A stretch of 64,000 nt of DNA, taken from contig CBDDKM010000010.1 of assembly GCA_965230225.1 (NCBI GenBank), forward strand, positions 682,001-746,000. Direction: 5' to 3'. The translations under genes were made by a program, and so were the position numbers. The DNA comes from CALSMU01 sp965230225. GTDB taxonomy: Bacteria > Bacteroidota > Bacteroidia > Flavobacteriales_D > Parvicellaceae. The notes below the pieces were generated by a model. It saw nothing but the letters and a program-made list of their open reading frames with translations, had not been told where the DNA came from and ran no database searches. This document shows positions 1 through 8,418 of this stretch, piece after piece. Positions within the stretch are counted from its first letter, which is position 1. Every line of letters starts with the position of its first letter.

Positions 1-536
1 AGCTGAACAGCCGCTTTTTTATACTTTGATTTAATTCTTGATCGAGTTACATGGTAGTAAACGAAATCTTCAATAAACTCTTTATTTTCTCCATCATAAA
101 GGCTCGAAATTTCAGGTAATGTAACATAGTTACTGTTGTGCTCTATTACAAAAGAAGACTCCTGATTTTCGTCTTTCAATTTCAAGGCTAAACTATCGGC
201 AAATTTATCAAATCCTAACCCCTCAATAACCCGATAATAATTCAAAGACGATGAAATCAGGTTTTGATATCCCCCTTTTTGATTCTTTATGCGTTGGTCT
301 TGTTTTTTTCCTTTAAAATACCTCTTAACAATCCTAAAAACACGCTGTAATTTTCCAGATTGCTCAACGGGCTCAACTGACGTTTTCTTTCCCTGATTAA
401 GAATAATATGATAACATTTTAAGCCTAACTCTGCACGGATATATGGCCAAACCTCCACTCCGTTAATCTTCCAGTTCTGAACGTCAAACTCCCTCTCTAA
501 CTTTGCTACTAATTCTATATTTTCTTTGGCATTCAT
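1..536 (-). CDS. Unknown protein of the polysaccharide locus, C-terminus cut by window edge
   Basis: An open frame runs from an ATG at 534-536 to the window edge, giving about 178 residues with no stop. I do not recognise the family. It begins MNAKENIELVAKLE and has a Trp-rich stretch near residues 22-35 (NWKINGVEVWPYIR), then a basic region (RYFKGKKQDQR). No signal peptide or membrane segment is visible in this part. The start ATG overlaps the stop of the HAD gene just upstream, which implies translational coupling and membership of the same operon. It may be a glycosyltransferase or assembly protein whose main domain lies outside the window; that is a guess from context only. Confidence 0.7.
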   Translation of the reverse strand, partial: MNAKENIELVAKLEREFDVQNWKINGVEVWPYIRAELGLKCYHIILNQGKKTSVEPVEQSGKLQRVFRIVKRYFKGKKQDQRIKNQKGGYQNLISSSLNYYRVIEGLGFDKFADSLALKLKDENQESSFVIEHNSNYVTLPEISSLYDGENKEFIEDFVYYHVTRSRIKSKYKKAAVQ

Positions 537-1159
537 TATAGCTCCAAAGAATCAAATGATTGAATGTAAAAATCTCCAACAGTACTTAACGATGTGTTAT
601 TGTATCCTGCAAAAGAAATAGAGTTAAACTCCGCCGCATCGAAATCATTTCCTGAGTCGCCAATTAGTATACACTCATTAAGAGGATATTTCTCTAATTT
701 TAATATCTCTTCTACCAATTGCTTTTTAGGTGTTGGCGAACCATTAATTGACAAAAAGTACTTTTTTAACCCAACTGCTTCACAAATCTTTCTCAACTCG
801 TTCCCATCGGATCCGCTCACTATATGAAAATTGAATTGATTGTAGTTGCGCTTAATGAACTCTACTGTTTCAGATATTAATCTTTTAGGGTTTTGTAATT
901 CCCTCAACATCATTACACTATATCGGTCGGCCCATTGCTGAACCTCTTCTTCGGTAATGGCTTCATTTCTAATTTTTTCGAAAAAATATCGGATCTTAAC
1001 GTATCTGGATAAACCTCCATTTATTAAGTGATACTTCACTAAATCGTCTACCTCATTGTTAGGGTAGTCACTCAACAACATTCGAAACCCTTCTGTACGA
1101 ACAGGCATTGAATCCATGATTACTCCATCAAAATCCCAAAAAACAGTCTTAATTGCCAT
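536..1159 (-). CDS. HAD-superfamily phosphatase (beta-phosphoglucomutase/phosphatase type)
   Basis: A 207-residue protein with all four HAD motifs: motif I with D9 and D11 (FWDFDGVIMDS), motif II Ser115 (IVSGSDG), motif III Lys145/Lys146, and motif IV GDSGND with D168 and D172. The alpha-helical cap between motifs I and II fits small sugar-phosphate phosphatases. It overlaps the end of the CMP-Kdo synthetase-like gene by 11 bases and the start of the next gene by one. By analogy with Kdo and nonulosonate pathways, where a phosphatase acts between the aldol step and CMP activation, it may dephosphorylate the keto sugar acid made by the neighbouring aldolase. That role is inferred; only the fold and motifs are seen. 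Confidence 0.85.
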   Translation of the reverse strand: MAIKTVFWDFDGVIMDSMPVRTEGFRMLLSDYPNNEVDDLVKYHLINGGLSRYVKIRYFFEKIRNEAITEEEVQQWADRYSVMMLRELQNPKRLISETVEFIKRNYNQFNFHIVSGSDGNELRKICEAVGLKKYFLSINGSPTPKKQLVEEILKLEKYPLNECILIGDSGNDFDAAEFNSISFAGYNNTSLSTVGDFYIQSFDSLEL

Positions 1160-1883
1160 TTCTTATAAAGTTTTCTACTTTTTCTACATCTTCTGGTACA
1201 TCCACAGCTAAACTTGCACCAGACATCATCACCATTTTAACCTTTTTTCCTAACTCCAAAAATCTTAATATTTCGATATCTTCAAAGAATTCAATTTGTC
1301 CTTTTTCTCCAGATTCTCCATACATTTCCAGCTCTTGCTTAGTGAAGGCATAAATACATATTTGTTTCAAATATTGAGGAATATTCTTAGAATCTTTAAC
1401 ACCAGGTACCGGCAACCTCGACATATATATTAAATCGTTGCTTTTATTTACAACCAGCTTGGGAATGTTAACACTATTGGGATCCTCAACATTAACATCA
1501 ATTGGATACATACCATTAATAACACAATCGGGATAATGCTTCTTTGCATCTGCAATTTTAACAATGTCCTTTGGATTAACTACTGGCTCATCACCTTGAA
1601 TATTGAGATAAACATCCGCCTCTAGCTGTGTGGTAACCTCCAGCAACCTATCTGTTCCAGTAGGATGATGTGACCCAGTCATAACTACATTATAGCCATA
1701 TGATTCCACCACTTCTTTAATTCTATCATCATCGGTGGCTACAAATGTATTTTCCTTACCAAGTGCTAGTTCTACTTTTTCGCACACGTGAATAACTAAT
1801 GGTTTATCGATTATGTTTACCAATGGTTTACCAGGGTACCTGGATGAGGCAAATCTTGCCGGAATTATCCCTACAATTTTCAT
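1149..1883 (-). CDS. kdsB: CMP-Kdo synthetase-like cytidylyltransferase
   Basis: A 244-residue protein, the usual length for 3-deoxy-manno-octulosonate cytidylyltransferase. The N-terminal nucleotide-binding motif is IIPARFASSRYPGKPL, and LNIQGDEP (residues 93-100) supplies the metal/CTP-binding region. KdsB couples CTP to Kdo in the cytoplasm. Here the gene sits inside a capsule/O-antigen-type operon, overlapping the upstream aldolase gene by four bases (ATGA) and the downstream HAD gene by eleven. It may therefore be a dedicated paralogue activating a Kdo-like acid for this polysaccharide rather than the housekeeping lipid A enzyme. Whether the genome has a second kdsB cannot be seen here. 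Confidence 0.88.
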   Translation of the reverse strand: MKIVGIIPARFASSRYPGKPLVNIIDKPLVIHVCEKVELALGKENTFVATDDDRIKEVVESYGYNVVMTGSHHPTGTDRLLEVTTQLEADVYLNIQGDEPVVNPKDIVKIADAKKHYPDCVINGMYPIDVNVEDPNSVNIPKLVVNKSNDLIYMSRLPVPGVKDSKNIPQYLKQICIYAFTKQELEMYGESGEKGQIEFFEDIEILRFLELGKKVKMVMMSGASLAVDVPEDVEKVENFIRNGN

Positions 1884-3406
1884 TTTGGAAATTTAGAATA
1901 GACAGATTTTTGGATTACACCGGAGTAATTGGTCTTTGTTAAAGCAATAATTTCTCCACCTAATTGAACAAACTGATCCATTGCAGTTTGATTCTCGTTC
2001 ATAAGATTCAGTTTTTCATTGGTAGGCTGATCATATCCATCAAACCCTAATAAATACACTTTCTTAAGCCCCATCAATCTGGCCAGATCAAATCCGATCC
2101 CAATTGGGCTATCACCAAACTCAGAACAGCTATTAGGTAACTCTCTAACCAGTTCTGCAATTTCTACAGGAATATCTGTCTGCATTTCTCTGGGAGAAGC
2201 CGACAATAAGTAATGATATTCTTTTACTTTTTCTTTACCTATCCTCTCTGTTAGCTTATCAGCTTCACTTCCTGCAAGGCCAATTAAACTTCTGGAAGAA
2301 TATTGTTTAAGATCGTTTGCATACCTGGAGCTTGAATGATAAATCAACGCTTTATCATTACCTGCCAGGTGCTCTATTAAGTCTTCTTTCACCTTACTTA
2401 CAGAAGGGCCACCTCCAATTATGTATAGTGCTTCTTTCTGATCAATTTGATCGTTCTGTAATTCAGGATAACTAGCCTGATCTGATTCATTTAGTAATGA
2501 ATGAACAATGGTATTTACAGTATATCTATTGGTACTAAGCCATTCCATTACATCCTTTTGTGGTAGATTATAAGCTCCCGATAGCATGTATGGCAAATTA
2601 GTTCCCCAACCATATTCTTTTCTTAAAGAATCGAATCGTTTAACAACTTCCGATAGTTTATTCAAATTAGCATCCAATTGGGACTTTGATTGCAAGTACG
2701 TTAGCAAAAGTTCTGTTTTCAAATTACCAGCTCCTCTCCCCATTCCAGTTATGGTTGCATCCACAATACCAACTCCGGAATTTATTGCTGCCATTGTATT
2801 GGCCAATGCCAACTCCAGGTTATTATGACCATGAAAACCTAATACATTTAGCTTTTCACATTTTTTAAACTTAGAAGAAACTTCATCTGGAGACATACCT
2901 CCGTAGGAGTCAACCAAATAAATATAATCGTATAAATCAGATGCTTCTGCAAGTTCCTGTAGCAATTGATCGCTCACCTCAACTTTAGACATGTACATTA
3001 GATTGATCGCTGTCTTAAAGCCCATGTCTTTCAGCTTTGCTGAAATTGGCAATGCCTGTTGTAATTTATCCGGAGCAACAGCCATTCTAACTAGTTGACA
3101 TTCTTCAACAATATCTTGAAACAACACTGGAATATCCTCTACACTAGTATTTTTAACATCTATCATCAATGCCAACTGGGCAGTTTTAAGTTTAGCAGCA
3201 ATGGATTTAATTAACCTGGTAGAAGTATAAAAATATGGACCAAAATAGCCTCCAATTTCCTTAGACCTATACCCCACCTCCACATAATCAATTGGTAAGT
3301 GATTTACTGCTTCCAGATAATGTTCTACCAGAACATCATCAAAATCCCAGTTGGTATAATATCCTCCATCTCTAAGCGTACAATCAAGTACTTTAAGCTG
3401 CTCCAT
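1880..3406 (-). CDS. DRE-TIM aldolase fused to an MptE/GT42-like Rossmann domain
   Basis: The N-terminal ~300 residues are an HMGL-like DRE-TIM aldolase: LDCTLRDGG at the start, the metal-binding HGHN, and GMGRGAGN later. The C-terminal ~180 residues carry IIGGGPSV and YLLGFDGYD. These recall the MptE-like/DUF115 fold and, more distantly, GT42 sialyltransferases (NGPS and GIDFY motifs). I chose the ATG at 3404-3406 because the protein then begins MEQLKVLDC, as aldolases of this type do; an upstream ATG at 3425-3427 adds seven residues. It is coupled to kdsB by a 4-base overlap. A plausible role is forming a keto sugar acid, with the C-terminal domain binding or transferring a nucleotide-activated product. 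The fusion and motifs are seen; the function is inferred. Confidence 0.78.
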   Translation of the reverse strand: MEQLKVLDCTLRDGGYYTNWDFDDVLVEHYLEAVNHLPIDYVEVGYRSKEIGGYFGPYFYTSTRLIKSIAAKLKTAQLALMIDVKNTSVEDIPVLFQDIVEECQLVRMAVAPDKLQQALPISAKLKDMGFKTAINLMYMSKVEVSDQLLQELAEASDLYDYIYLVDSYGGMSPDEVSSKFKKCEKLNVLGFHGHNNLELALANTMAAINSGVGIVDATITGMGRGAGNLKTELLLTYLQSKSQLDANLNKLSEVVKRFDSLRKEYGWGTNLPYMLSGAYNLPQKDVMEWLSTNRYTVNTIVHSLLNESDQASYPELQNDQIDQKEALYIIGGGPSVSKVKEDLIEHLAGNDKALIYHSSSRYANDLKQYSSRSLIGLAGSEADKLTERIGKEKVKEYHYLLSASPREMQTDIPVEIAELVRELPNSCSEFGDSPIGIGFDLARLMGLKKVYLLGFDGYDQPTNEKLNLMNENQTAMDQFVQLGGEIIALTKTNYSGVIQKSVYSKFPK

Positions 3407-4448
3407 GTCTATTTTTTTTATAATCACTGTAAGTATACGCGTACTGATTGGATTTTGGAAAATATTCTTGACTAAGTATCATATTCCTTATGTAGATCAA
3501 CCCTTTCAGCACAACCCTATCTACAATTGTTCTATTCTTTTTATTCGCTAATTTCAACGTTTTTCTCAAGATCTTTTTCCCTCTGGAATTCATCAATTTT
3601 TCACTTACCAAAAATGCTAACAATTCGTCAGCTTTTTCATATTTCTCAACGCTTAGGTTAAGTGATATTAATTGAATAAAATAGCTTGTGAAATTGTATT
3701 TTTTTTCACCTTCCAGTTGACCAACAGATTTCAACACCTGATAATGTTTTCTAAGTAGATACTCCCTACTTTCCAGCTTTGAATCGGTAGCTTTTTGTGA
3801 ACTTATGGTGTTCGCACCATGGTTTTTACGATAATAGCAATCTGGTGGATCATCGTAGTAAATGTACTTTAACCCACTTGACAATGCTCTTAAGTGAACC
3901 TCCCAATCCTGCATACACAAAGCCTTTTCATCAAACCCTCCAAGCTCTAAAAAAGAAGTCTTTTTCCAAATAGGTGATGTGGTATGCCATGTTAAATCAT
4001 GAGCAATGTACCTGCCTAAATCATCGTCACCATCTTTAATATTCCATAATACACCTGTATCTCCCGGTTTTTCTTTGAATAATTCACAATAAAAAACCCA
4101 CAGATCCTGATCTGGACTCTGACTAATTTTAGTCAATCTAGACTCTATGCAATCTTTTCTTAATAAGTCATCCGAATCAAGAAATATTATATAATCTGCA
4201 TTAGACATCTTAGCTCCTTCATTCCTACATGCAGAAGCTCCTTTATTACTTGAAGATCTTTTGTAAAAACGGATTCTTGAGTCGTTTGCTGCAAGAGAGA
4301 GTACAATCTGTACCGAATTGTCGGTAGAACCGTCATCAACCACGATACATTCCCAACTATTGTGAGTCTGTGCAATAACAGAATTCAGAGTTTCCTTAAT
4401 GAAATGCTCCGAATTATAACATGGTATTATGACAGACACATCCGGCAT
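3393..4448 (-). CDS. Family 2 glycosyltransferase
   Basis: A 351-residue GT-A enzyme with the family 2 N-terminus SVIIPCYNSEHFIKETLNSV, the nucleotide-sugar region VVDDGSTDNS, the metal-binding FLDSDD near residue 90, and QDWEVHLRA as the likely catalytic-base region. No membrane segment is evident, so it probably works at the inner face of the inner membrane on undecaprenyl-linked intermediates. It ends 14 bases inside the aldolase gene and starts one base from the upstream glycosyltransferase, so it is part of the operon. Donor and acceptor cannot be read from the sequence. Confidence 0.88.
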   Translation of the reverse strand: MPDVSVIIPCYNSEHFIKETLNSVIAQTHNSWECIVVDDGSTDNSVQIVLSLAANDSRIRFYKRSSSNKGASACRNEGAKMSNADYIIFLDSDDLLRKDCIESRLTKISQSPDQDLWVFYCELFKEKPGDTGVLWNIKDGDDDLGRYIAHDLTWHTTSPIWKKTSFLELGGFDEKALCMQDWEVHLRALSSGLKYIYYDDPPDCYYRKNHGANTISSQKATDSKLESREYLLRKHYQVLKSVGQLEGEKKYNFTSYFIQLISLNLSVEKYEKADELLAFLVSEKLMNSRGKKILRKTLKLANKKNRTIVDRVVLKGLIYIRNMILSQEYFPKSNQYAYTYSDYKKNRHGAA

Positions 4449-4449
4449 A

Positions 4450-5754
4450 TTATTCTATATCTTTTAACAGTTTAGCCATTTCTTTTGTCTGTATTTCTCG
4501 AGTATAATTTTCCCTTAATGACTCTTGAAAGTTAGTTGAGATTGCCCCTGTATCCTCAAACTCCTTAATCTTCTGTTGTAAGAGCTCTACGGTTTCATCT
4601 ATCGAATTACAGATAAAGCCATTTTGCATCTCTTTGATGGTTTGATCAATAATCCCATCATCTCCCGGACATACTAATACAGGTTTTCTTAATGCTATAT
4701 ACTCATATAGTTTACTAGAAGGAATTCCTTTCGCATTTTTATGAGAGCACAATAGCAATAATTGAGATTTCATTTGCATTTCAAATGATTCTGCTCTCGT
4801 TTTCCTATCCGTTAGTTCCACTAAATGAGAAATCTCTTTTGCCTCTTTATTAATTCGAGATTCCATGCCCTTAAAAGATTTCCCTCCTACCAGTAACAAC
4901 CTTACATTTACATTAGGGTCTTGCTGATACATTTTATTCAATGCCCCTAGCAAAATTTCGATTTGCTGAGTTTGATATAGCCACCCTGCATAAGTAATAG
5001 TAAACACCTTGTACGGTGGTAATTCCTTTAAATGTTCGTCAAACTCGTGCTCAAAAAAACCATTGGGAATGTAAGCTCCTTTTACTGAGTTATAATTTTG
5101 CAAATTCTTAACCCCAGAAGGTGCTACGGTTGTAATTAATGTACTGGACCCAGTCCACTTTTTTTCGTTATTGTATGAATCTGGTCGAAAGATTTTTTTT
5201 ATACCTCCCAATAATCCACTATAGTCTCTTTTAGGAATGTCCAACATATCTGATGTATGCCATTCATCTCTGTAGTCCGCTACCCATTTAACTCCTGTTG
5301 CCTTATTCAATCGATATCCCAATTCCAGCATATTAAATGGAGGTACAGTAAGAACAAATACACCTATCTTATTTTCAATCAGGTATTGTTTAGTAAACTT
5401 AAACATCTTTCTGTATGGGTTAAAAATAAAGAAGTGGCCAATGGCTTTCTGAATTTCCCACATAAGTCTTGATGTTCCTTTTATCCTTCCAAAACGGTTG
5501 ATGAAGCGGTATTCTAAGTTCCCTTTAAAGGGTACATAGTAAACTTCGTAGTTATCTTTTTTTTCATGCTTTATCTTCTTCCCTGATGGAAAGTTCACAT
5601 CATCTTCCACTTTAATCTCACGATCCCAGTTACGAGTAATAATAATTGGATAGATACCATGCTTATGCATGTTTTCTGCCCATGCAAGTGGTCGCATTGA
5701 CGCAGTCTTATTAACAGGAGGAAATGACCGGGTGATAATGACAACTTTTTTCAC
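4450..5754 (-). CDS. GT-B glycosyltransferase (family 4-like)
   Basis: A 434-residue protein with the GT-B layout: an N-terminal acceptor domain starting VVIITRSFPPVNKTASMRP, typical of family 4 enzymes of the WcaI/PelF kind, and a C-terminal donor domain with GIPSSKLYEYIALRKPVLV, the usual E-x7-E-like region of GT4. The middle, about residues 250-300, holds YAGWLYQTQQIEILL, which opens the second Rossmann fold. It lies two bases from both neighbouring genes. It probably adds one sugar of the repeat unit; the donor is unknown. Confidence 0.82.
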   Translation of the reverse strand: MKKVVIITRSFPPVNKTASMRPLAWAENMHKHGIYPIIITRNWDREIKVEDDVNFPSGKKIKHEKKDNYEVYYVPFKGNLEYRFINRFGRIKGTSRLMWEIQKAIGHFFIFNPYRKMFKFTKQYLIENKIGVFVLTVPPFNMLELGYRLNKATGVKWVADYRDEWHTSDMLDIPKRDYSGLLGGIKKIFRPDSYNNEKKWTGSSTLITTVAPSGVKNLQNYNSVKGAYIPNGFFEHEFDEHLKELPPYKVFTITYAGWLYQTQQIEILLGALNKMYQQDPNVNVRLLLVGGKSFKGMESRINKEAKEISHLVELTDRKTRAESFEMQMKSQLLLLCSHKNAKGIPSSKLYEYIALRKPVLVCPGDDGIIDQTIKEMQNGFICNSIDETVELLQQKIKEFEDTGAISTNFQESLRENYTREIQTKEMAKLLKDIE

Positions 5755-5756
5755 AA

Positions 5757-7571
5757 CTATTTATTCAAAGCGAAGTAAGACATGATGTATTTCCACTCCA
5801 TACCGTTTTCTTTTCTGGTAACTATATTTTCCTTTGCAAGATCATTATAGCTATCATCAACCAGTTCTTTAACCTTTGAATTTTCCATCCACTTTTTCTG
5901 TGGTGGGACGTATCCAATTTTATCCTTTCTCCAGGTAATTTTTTCGGGTAAGGTATCTTTCATACTATGCCTAAGCACGTATTTTGTCCATCCATCATTG
6001 ATTTTATAATTAGATGGTAATGACATAACAAATTCAACTAAATCATGATTTAAGAATGGTAATCTAACCTCTACCGAGTGCGCCATAGCATTCCTATCGG
6101 AATATCTTAACAATTTAGGTAAGCTCTCGTTAAACATCGAATACTTTAATGCTTCGTTAAGCTGATTAAATTGAAGGTAACCACTTTCCGATTTCTCTGG
6201 AATCAAATCTGGATTAACTCCTAAATCTTTAGGTATATATTTGCCTCCTCGCAATTGGTTAATTTTATCAATTACTCCTCCTACTTTAGGGTATTTGGAT
6301 CGAAGCTTTAATGTACGTTGTACCGGAATTGCTTTATTGTGCAATTTCTCAAAAGCAGAATGTTGCTCATTAAACGATTTGGTATCTTTAGCTATCAATT
6401 CTTTAAAGTAGGGCATTGCGAGGGCATGGTACCCTGCCAGATATTCATCTGCTCCCTGTCCATCAAGTAACACAATGGTATCGTGTAACCTGGCTAACTT
6501 CATTACTTCCCATTGAGCCGAAATACTTGCCGATTGAAATGGTTCTTCCTGGTGGTAAAACACCTTTTCTAGCTCCCCAATAAACCCATCTCCATCCGGC
6601 CAGGTATAATAAGGTTCGACATTAGAAATTTCGGTTACCGCCTCAATATATTCTCCTTCATCTTTATCAAAGTCTTTAAACCTTGCAGAAAATGTTCTTT
6701 GAGTTTGTTCCTTGTTTTTTAGAGAGTCTATTACCCTAACAATAGAAGATGAATCCAGACCTCCACTCAAACTAGACCCAACAGCCACGTCGGACCTTAA
6801 CCTTCTGTTTATCGAATTTCCTAATAATGATCGAAACTTATCGGATGCTTGCTCCAAAGTAATCCCATTATTGATTTCAACGTGATCCAGGGACCAATAC
6901 TTCTTTTTTACTATTCTACCATTTTGGTCCACTGCCATATAATGGGAAGCCTCTAACTGGTATACGTTTTCGTAGAAGGTGGATTCTAAATTATTTTGAT
7001 CGACAATCAGGTTATAATTTAAATACCCTCCTAATCTTTGTAAATTAACTTTCTTTGGAACTCCTGATGCAAAAATTGCTTTCATCTCAGATCCAAACAC
7101 TAATCGGTTTTGATTTTTAAAGTAAAAGAATGGCTTTTCTCCAAATCGATCGCGAGCACAAAATAGTTTCTTCTCTTCCTTATCCCATATTGCAAATGCG
7201 AACATTCCATCCAGCATTGCAAGGCACTTCTCTCCATATTTAGAAAATAGAGCTAGAAGCACTTCTGTATCCGTATCGGTTTTGAATTGCTCTCCCTTAC
7301 CAATTAAACTATCTCTAAGTTCTACATAGTTATAGATTTCTCCATTAAAAGTTATGGTATACCTCCCCGATTCAGAATGCATTGGTTGTTTTCCTCTCTC
7401 GGACAGATCCAAAATGGATAACCTTCGATGTCCCAGTACCAGATTTTGTTCTTCATTTGACCAAACTCCAGCTCCATCAGGCCCACGATGAATCAAGGAC
7501 TGATTCATTAGTTCCACCTCCTCAGGTTCTACCTTAGAATTAAATGATAGTATTCCAGTTATCCCACACAT
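5757..7571 (-). CDS. asnB: AsnB-type glutamine-hydrolysing amidotransferase
   Basis: A 604-residue protein with an N-terminal class II glutaminase domain (nucleophile Cys2 in MCGITGIL, then RGPDG and FNGEIYN) and a C-terminal ATP-pyrophosphatase synthetase domain with SGGLDSS at residues 269-275. Free-standing asparagine synthetases have this layout, but so do capsule and O-antigen locus enzymes that amidate uronic acids or link amino acids to sugars. Its place between a sulfotransferase and a glycosyltransferase favours a decorating role. The glutaminase residues appear intact, so glutamine is the likely nitrogen source. The acceptor is not known. Confidence 0.85.
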   Translation of the reverse strand: MCGITGILSFNSKVEPEEVELMNQSLIHRGPDGAGVWSNEEQNLVLGHRRLSILDLSERGKQPMHSESGRYTITFNGEIYNYVELRDSLIGKGEQFKTDTDTEVLLALFSKYGEKCLAMLDGMFAFAIWDKEEKKLFCARDRFGEKPFFYFKNQNRLVFGSEMKAIFASGVPKKVNLQRLGGYLNYNLIVDQNNLESTFYENVYQLEASHYMAVDQNGRIVKKKYWSLDHVEINNGITLEQASDKFRSLLGNSINRRLRSDVAVGSSLSGGLDSSSIVRVIDSLKNKEQTQRTFSARFKDFDKDEGEYIEAVTEISNVEPYYTWPDGDGFIGELEKVFYHQEEPFQSASISAQWEVMKLARLHDTIVLLDGQGADEYLAGYHALAMPYFKELIAKDTKSFNEQHSAFEKLHNKAIPVQRTLKLRSKYPKVGGVIDKINQLRGGKYIPKDLGVNPDLIPEKSESGYLQFNQLNEALKYSMFNESLPKLLRYSDRNAMAHSVEVRLPFLNHDLVEFVMSLPSNYKINDGWTKYVLRHSMKDTLPEKITWRKDKIGYVPPQKKWMENSKVKELVDDSYNDLAKENIVTRKENGMEWKYIMSYFALNK

Positions 7572-7596
7572 GACTATATCTAGCTATGACCAATTA

Positions 7597-8418
7597 TTAA
7601 AAAGTTATTCTATTCTGGACCTGACTCCAGTCTTCGCTAAACTTTTCATTAATAAATTCTACTACTTCACCAGGTAATTTGAACAGCTCATCACCGTCTT
7701 CAAATTCCATTTCCAATGCTTTATTCAAGTAAGTTTTATAATTCTTACCCTGCAATTTACGCTTTATTTTAGTCGAAATATTGTTTGAATTTTGTGATGT
7801 ACTTTTATTCTTTTCAAGCAGGTATTCTACTTGACGAACAGATCTAACACCAACATTTCTCGACTTTTGTTTTATCTGTTTACAATCAAATGTTTCCAAT
7901 TGATTCTTAGAACACACCTCATCCACAAATCCTTGCAAGTTCTCTTTAATCGAACGGTTTGTATAGACCATTACATCTGAGAATCTCTCATCAATTACTT
8001 TTAACCAATTCGAATAATTGAGGTCTTCGATTTTTAGTAACCCTGTATTTTCCAAATTAAACACATCGTCTAATTTCCTGGTTCCTCCGGCATGCAAATG
8101 CTGTTTGTAATAGGACAGTACAAATTCTTTTTGCTCCCTAAACCCAACAATGATACTAGGGTTTACAAAAATCTCTTTTATTCGATCCATTCTATTCTCC
8201 AATTGACTGATCAGACTTCCTTTAGTCATTTGGCAAGCAAAAAACTCATCAGAAATTAAGATCCTGTTACCAGCAGGTAAATCAATCATTTTTCGGAAAT
8301 TATCCCATCCCCTTAGTACAGAAACCTGTTTAATTAGTGGAAATACATCTACTTGTAAAAAAGAAGTACCGGTTTTGGGCAATCCAATATGGACAATAAT
8401 TTGATTACTCTTTTTCAT
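7597..8418 (-). CDS. PAPS-dependent sulfotransferase-like protein
   Basis: A 273-residue protein whose N-terminus IVHIGLPKTGTSFLQ matches the 5'-phosphosulfate-binding loop of sulfotransferases (PKTGTS), with a 3'-phosphate-binding-like FREQKEFVLSYYKQHL about 100 residues later. No signal peptide is seen, so it is probably cytoplasmic. It may sulfate a polysaccharide precursor before the flippase exports it. It overlaps the upstream wzx gene by 14 bases. Family membership is well supported; the substrate is inferred from context. I saw no PAPS-synthesis genes in the window. Confidence 0.8.
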   Translation of the reverse strand: MKKSNQIIVHIGLPKTGTSFLQVDVFPLIKQVSVLRGWDNFRKMIDLPAGNRILISDEFFACQMTKGSLISQLENRMDRIKEIFVNPSIIVGFREQKEFVLSYYKQHLHAGGTRKLDDVFNLENTGLLKIEDLNYSNWLKVIDERFSDVMVYTNRSIKENLQGFVDEVCSKNQLETFDCKQIKQKSRNVGVRSVRQVEYLLEKNKSTSQNSNNISTKIKRKLQGKNYKTYLNKALEMEFEDGDELFKLPGEVVEFINEKFSEDWSQVQNRITF

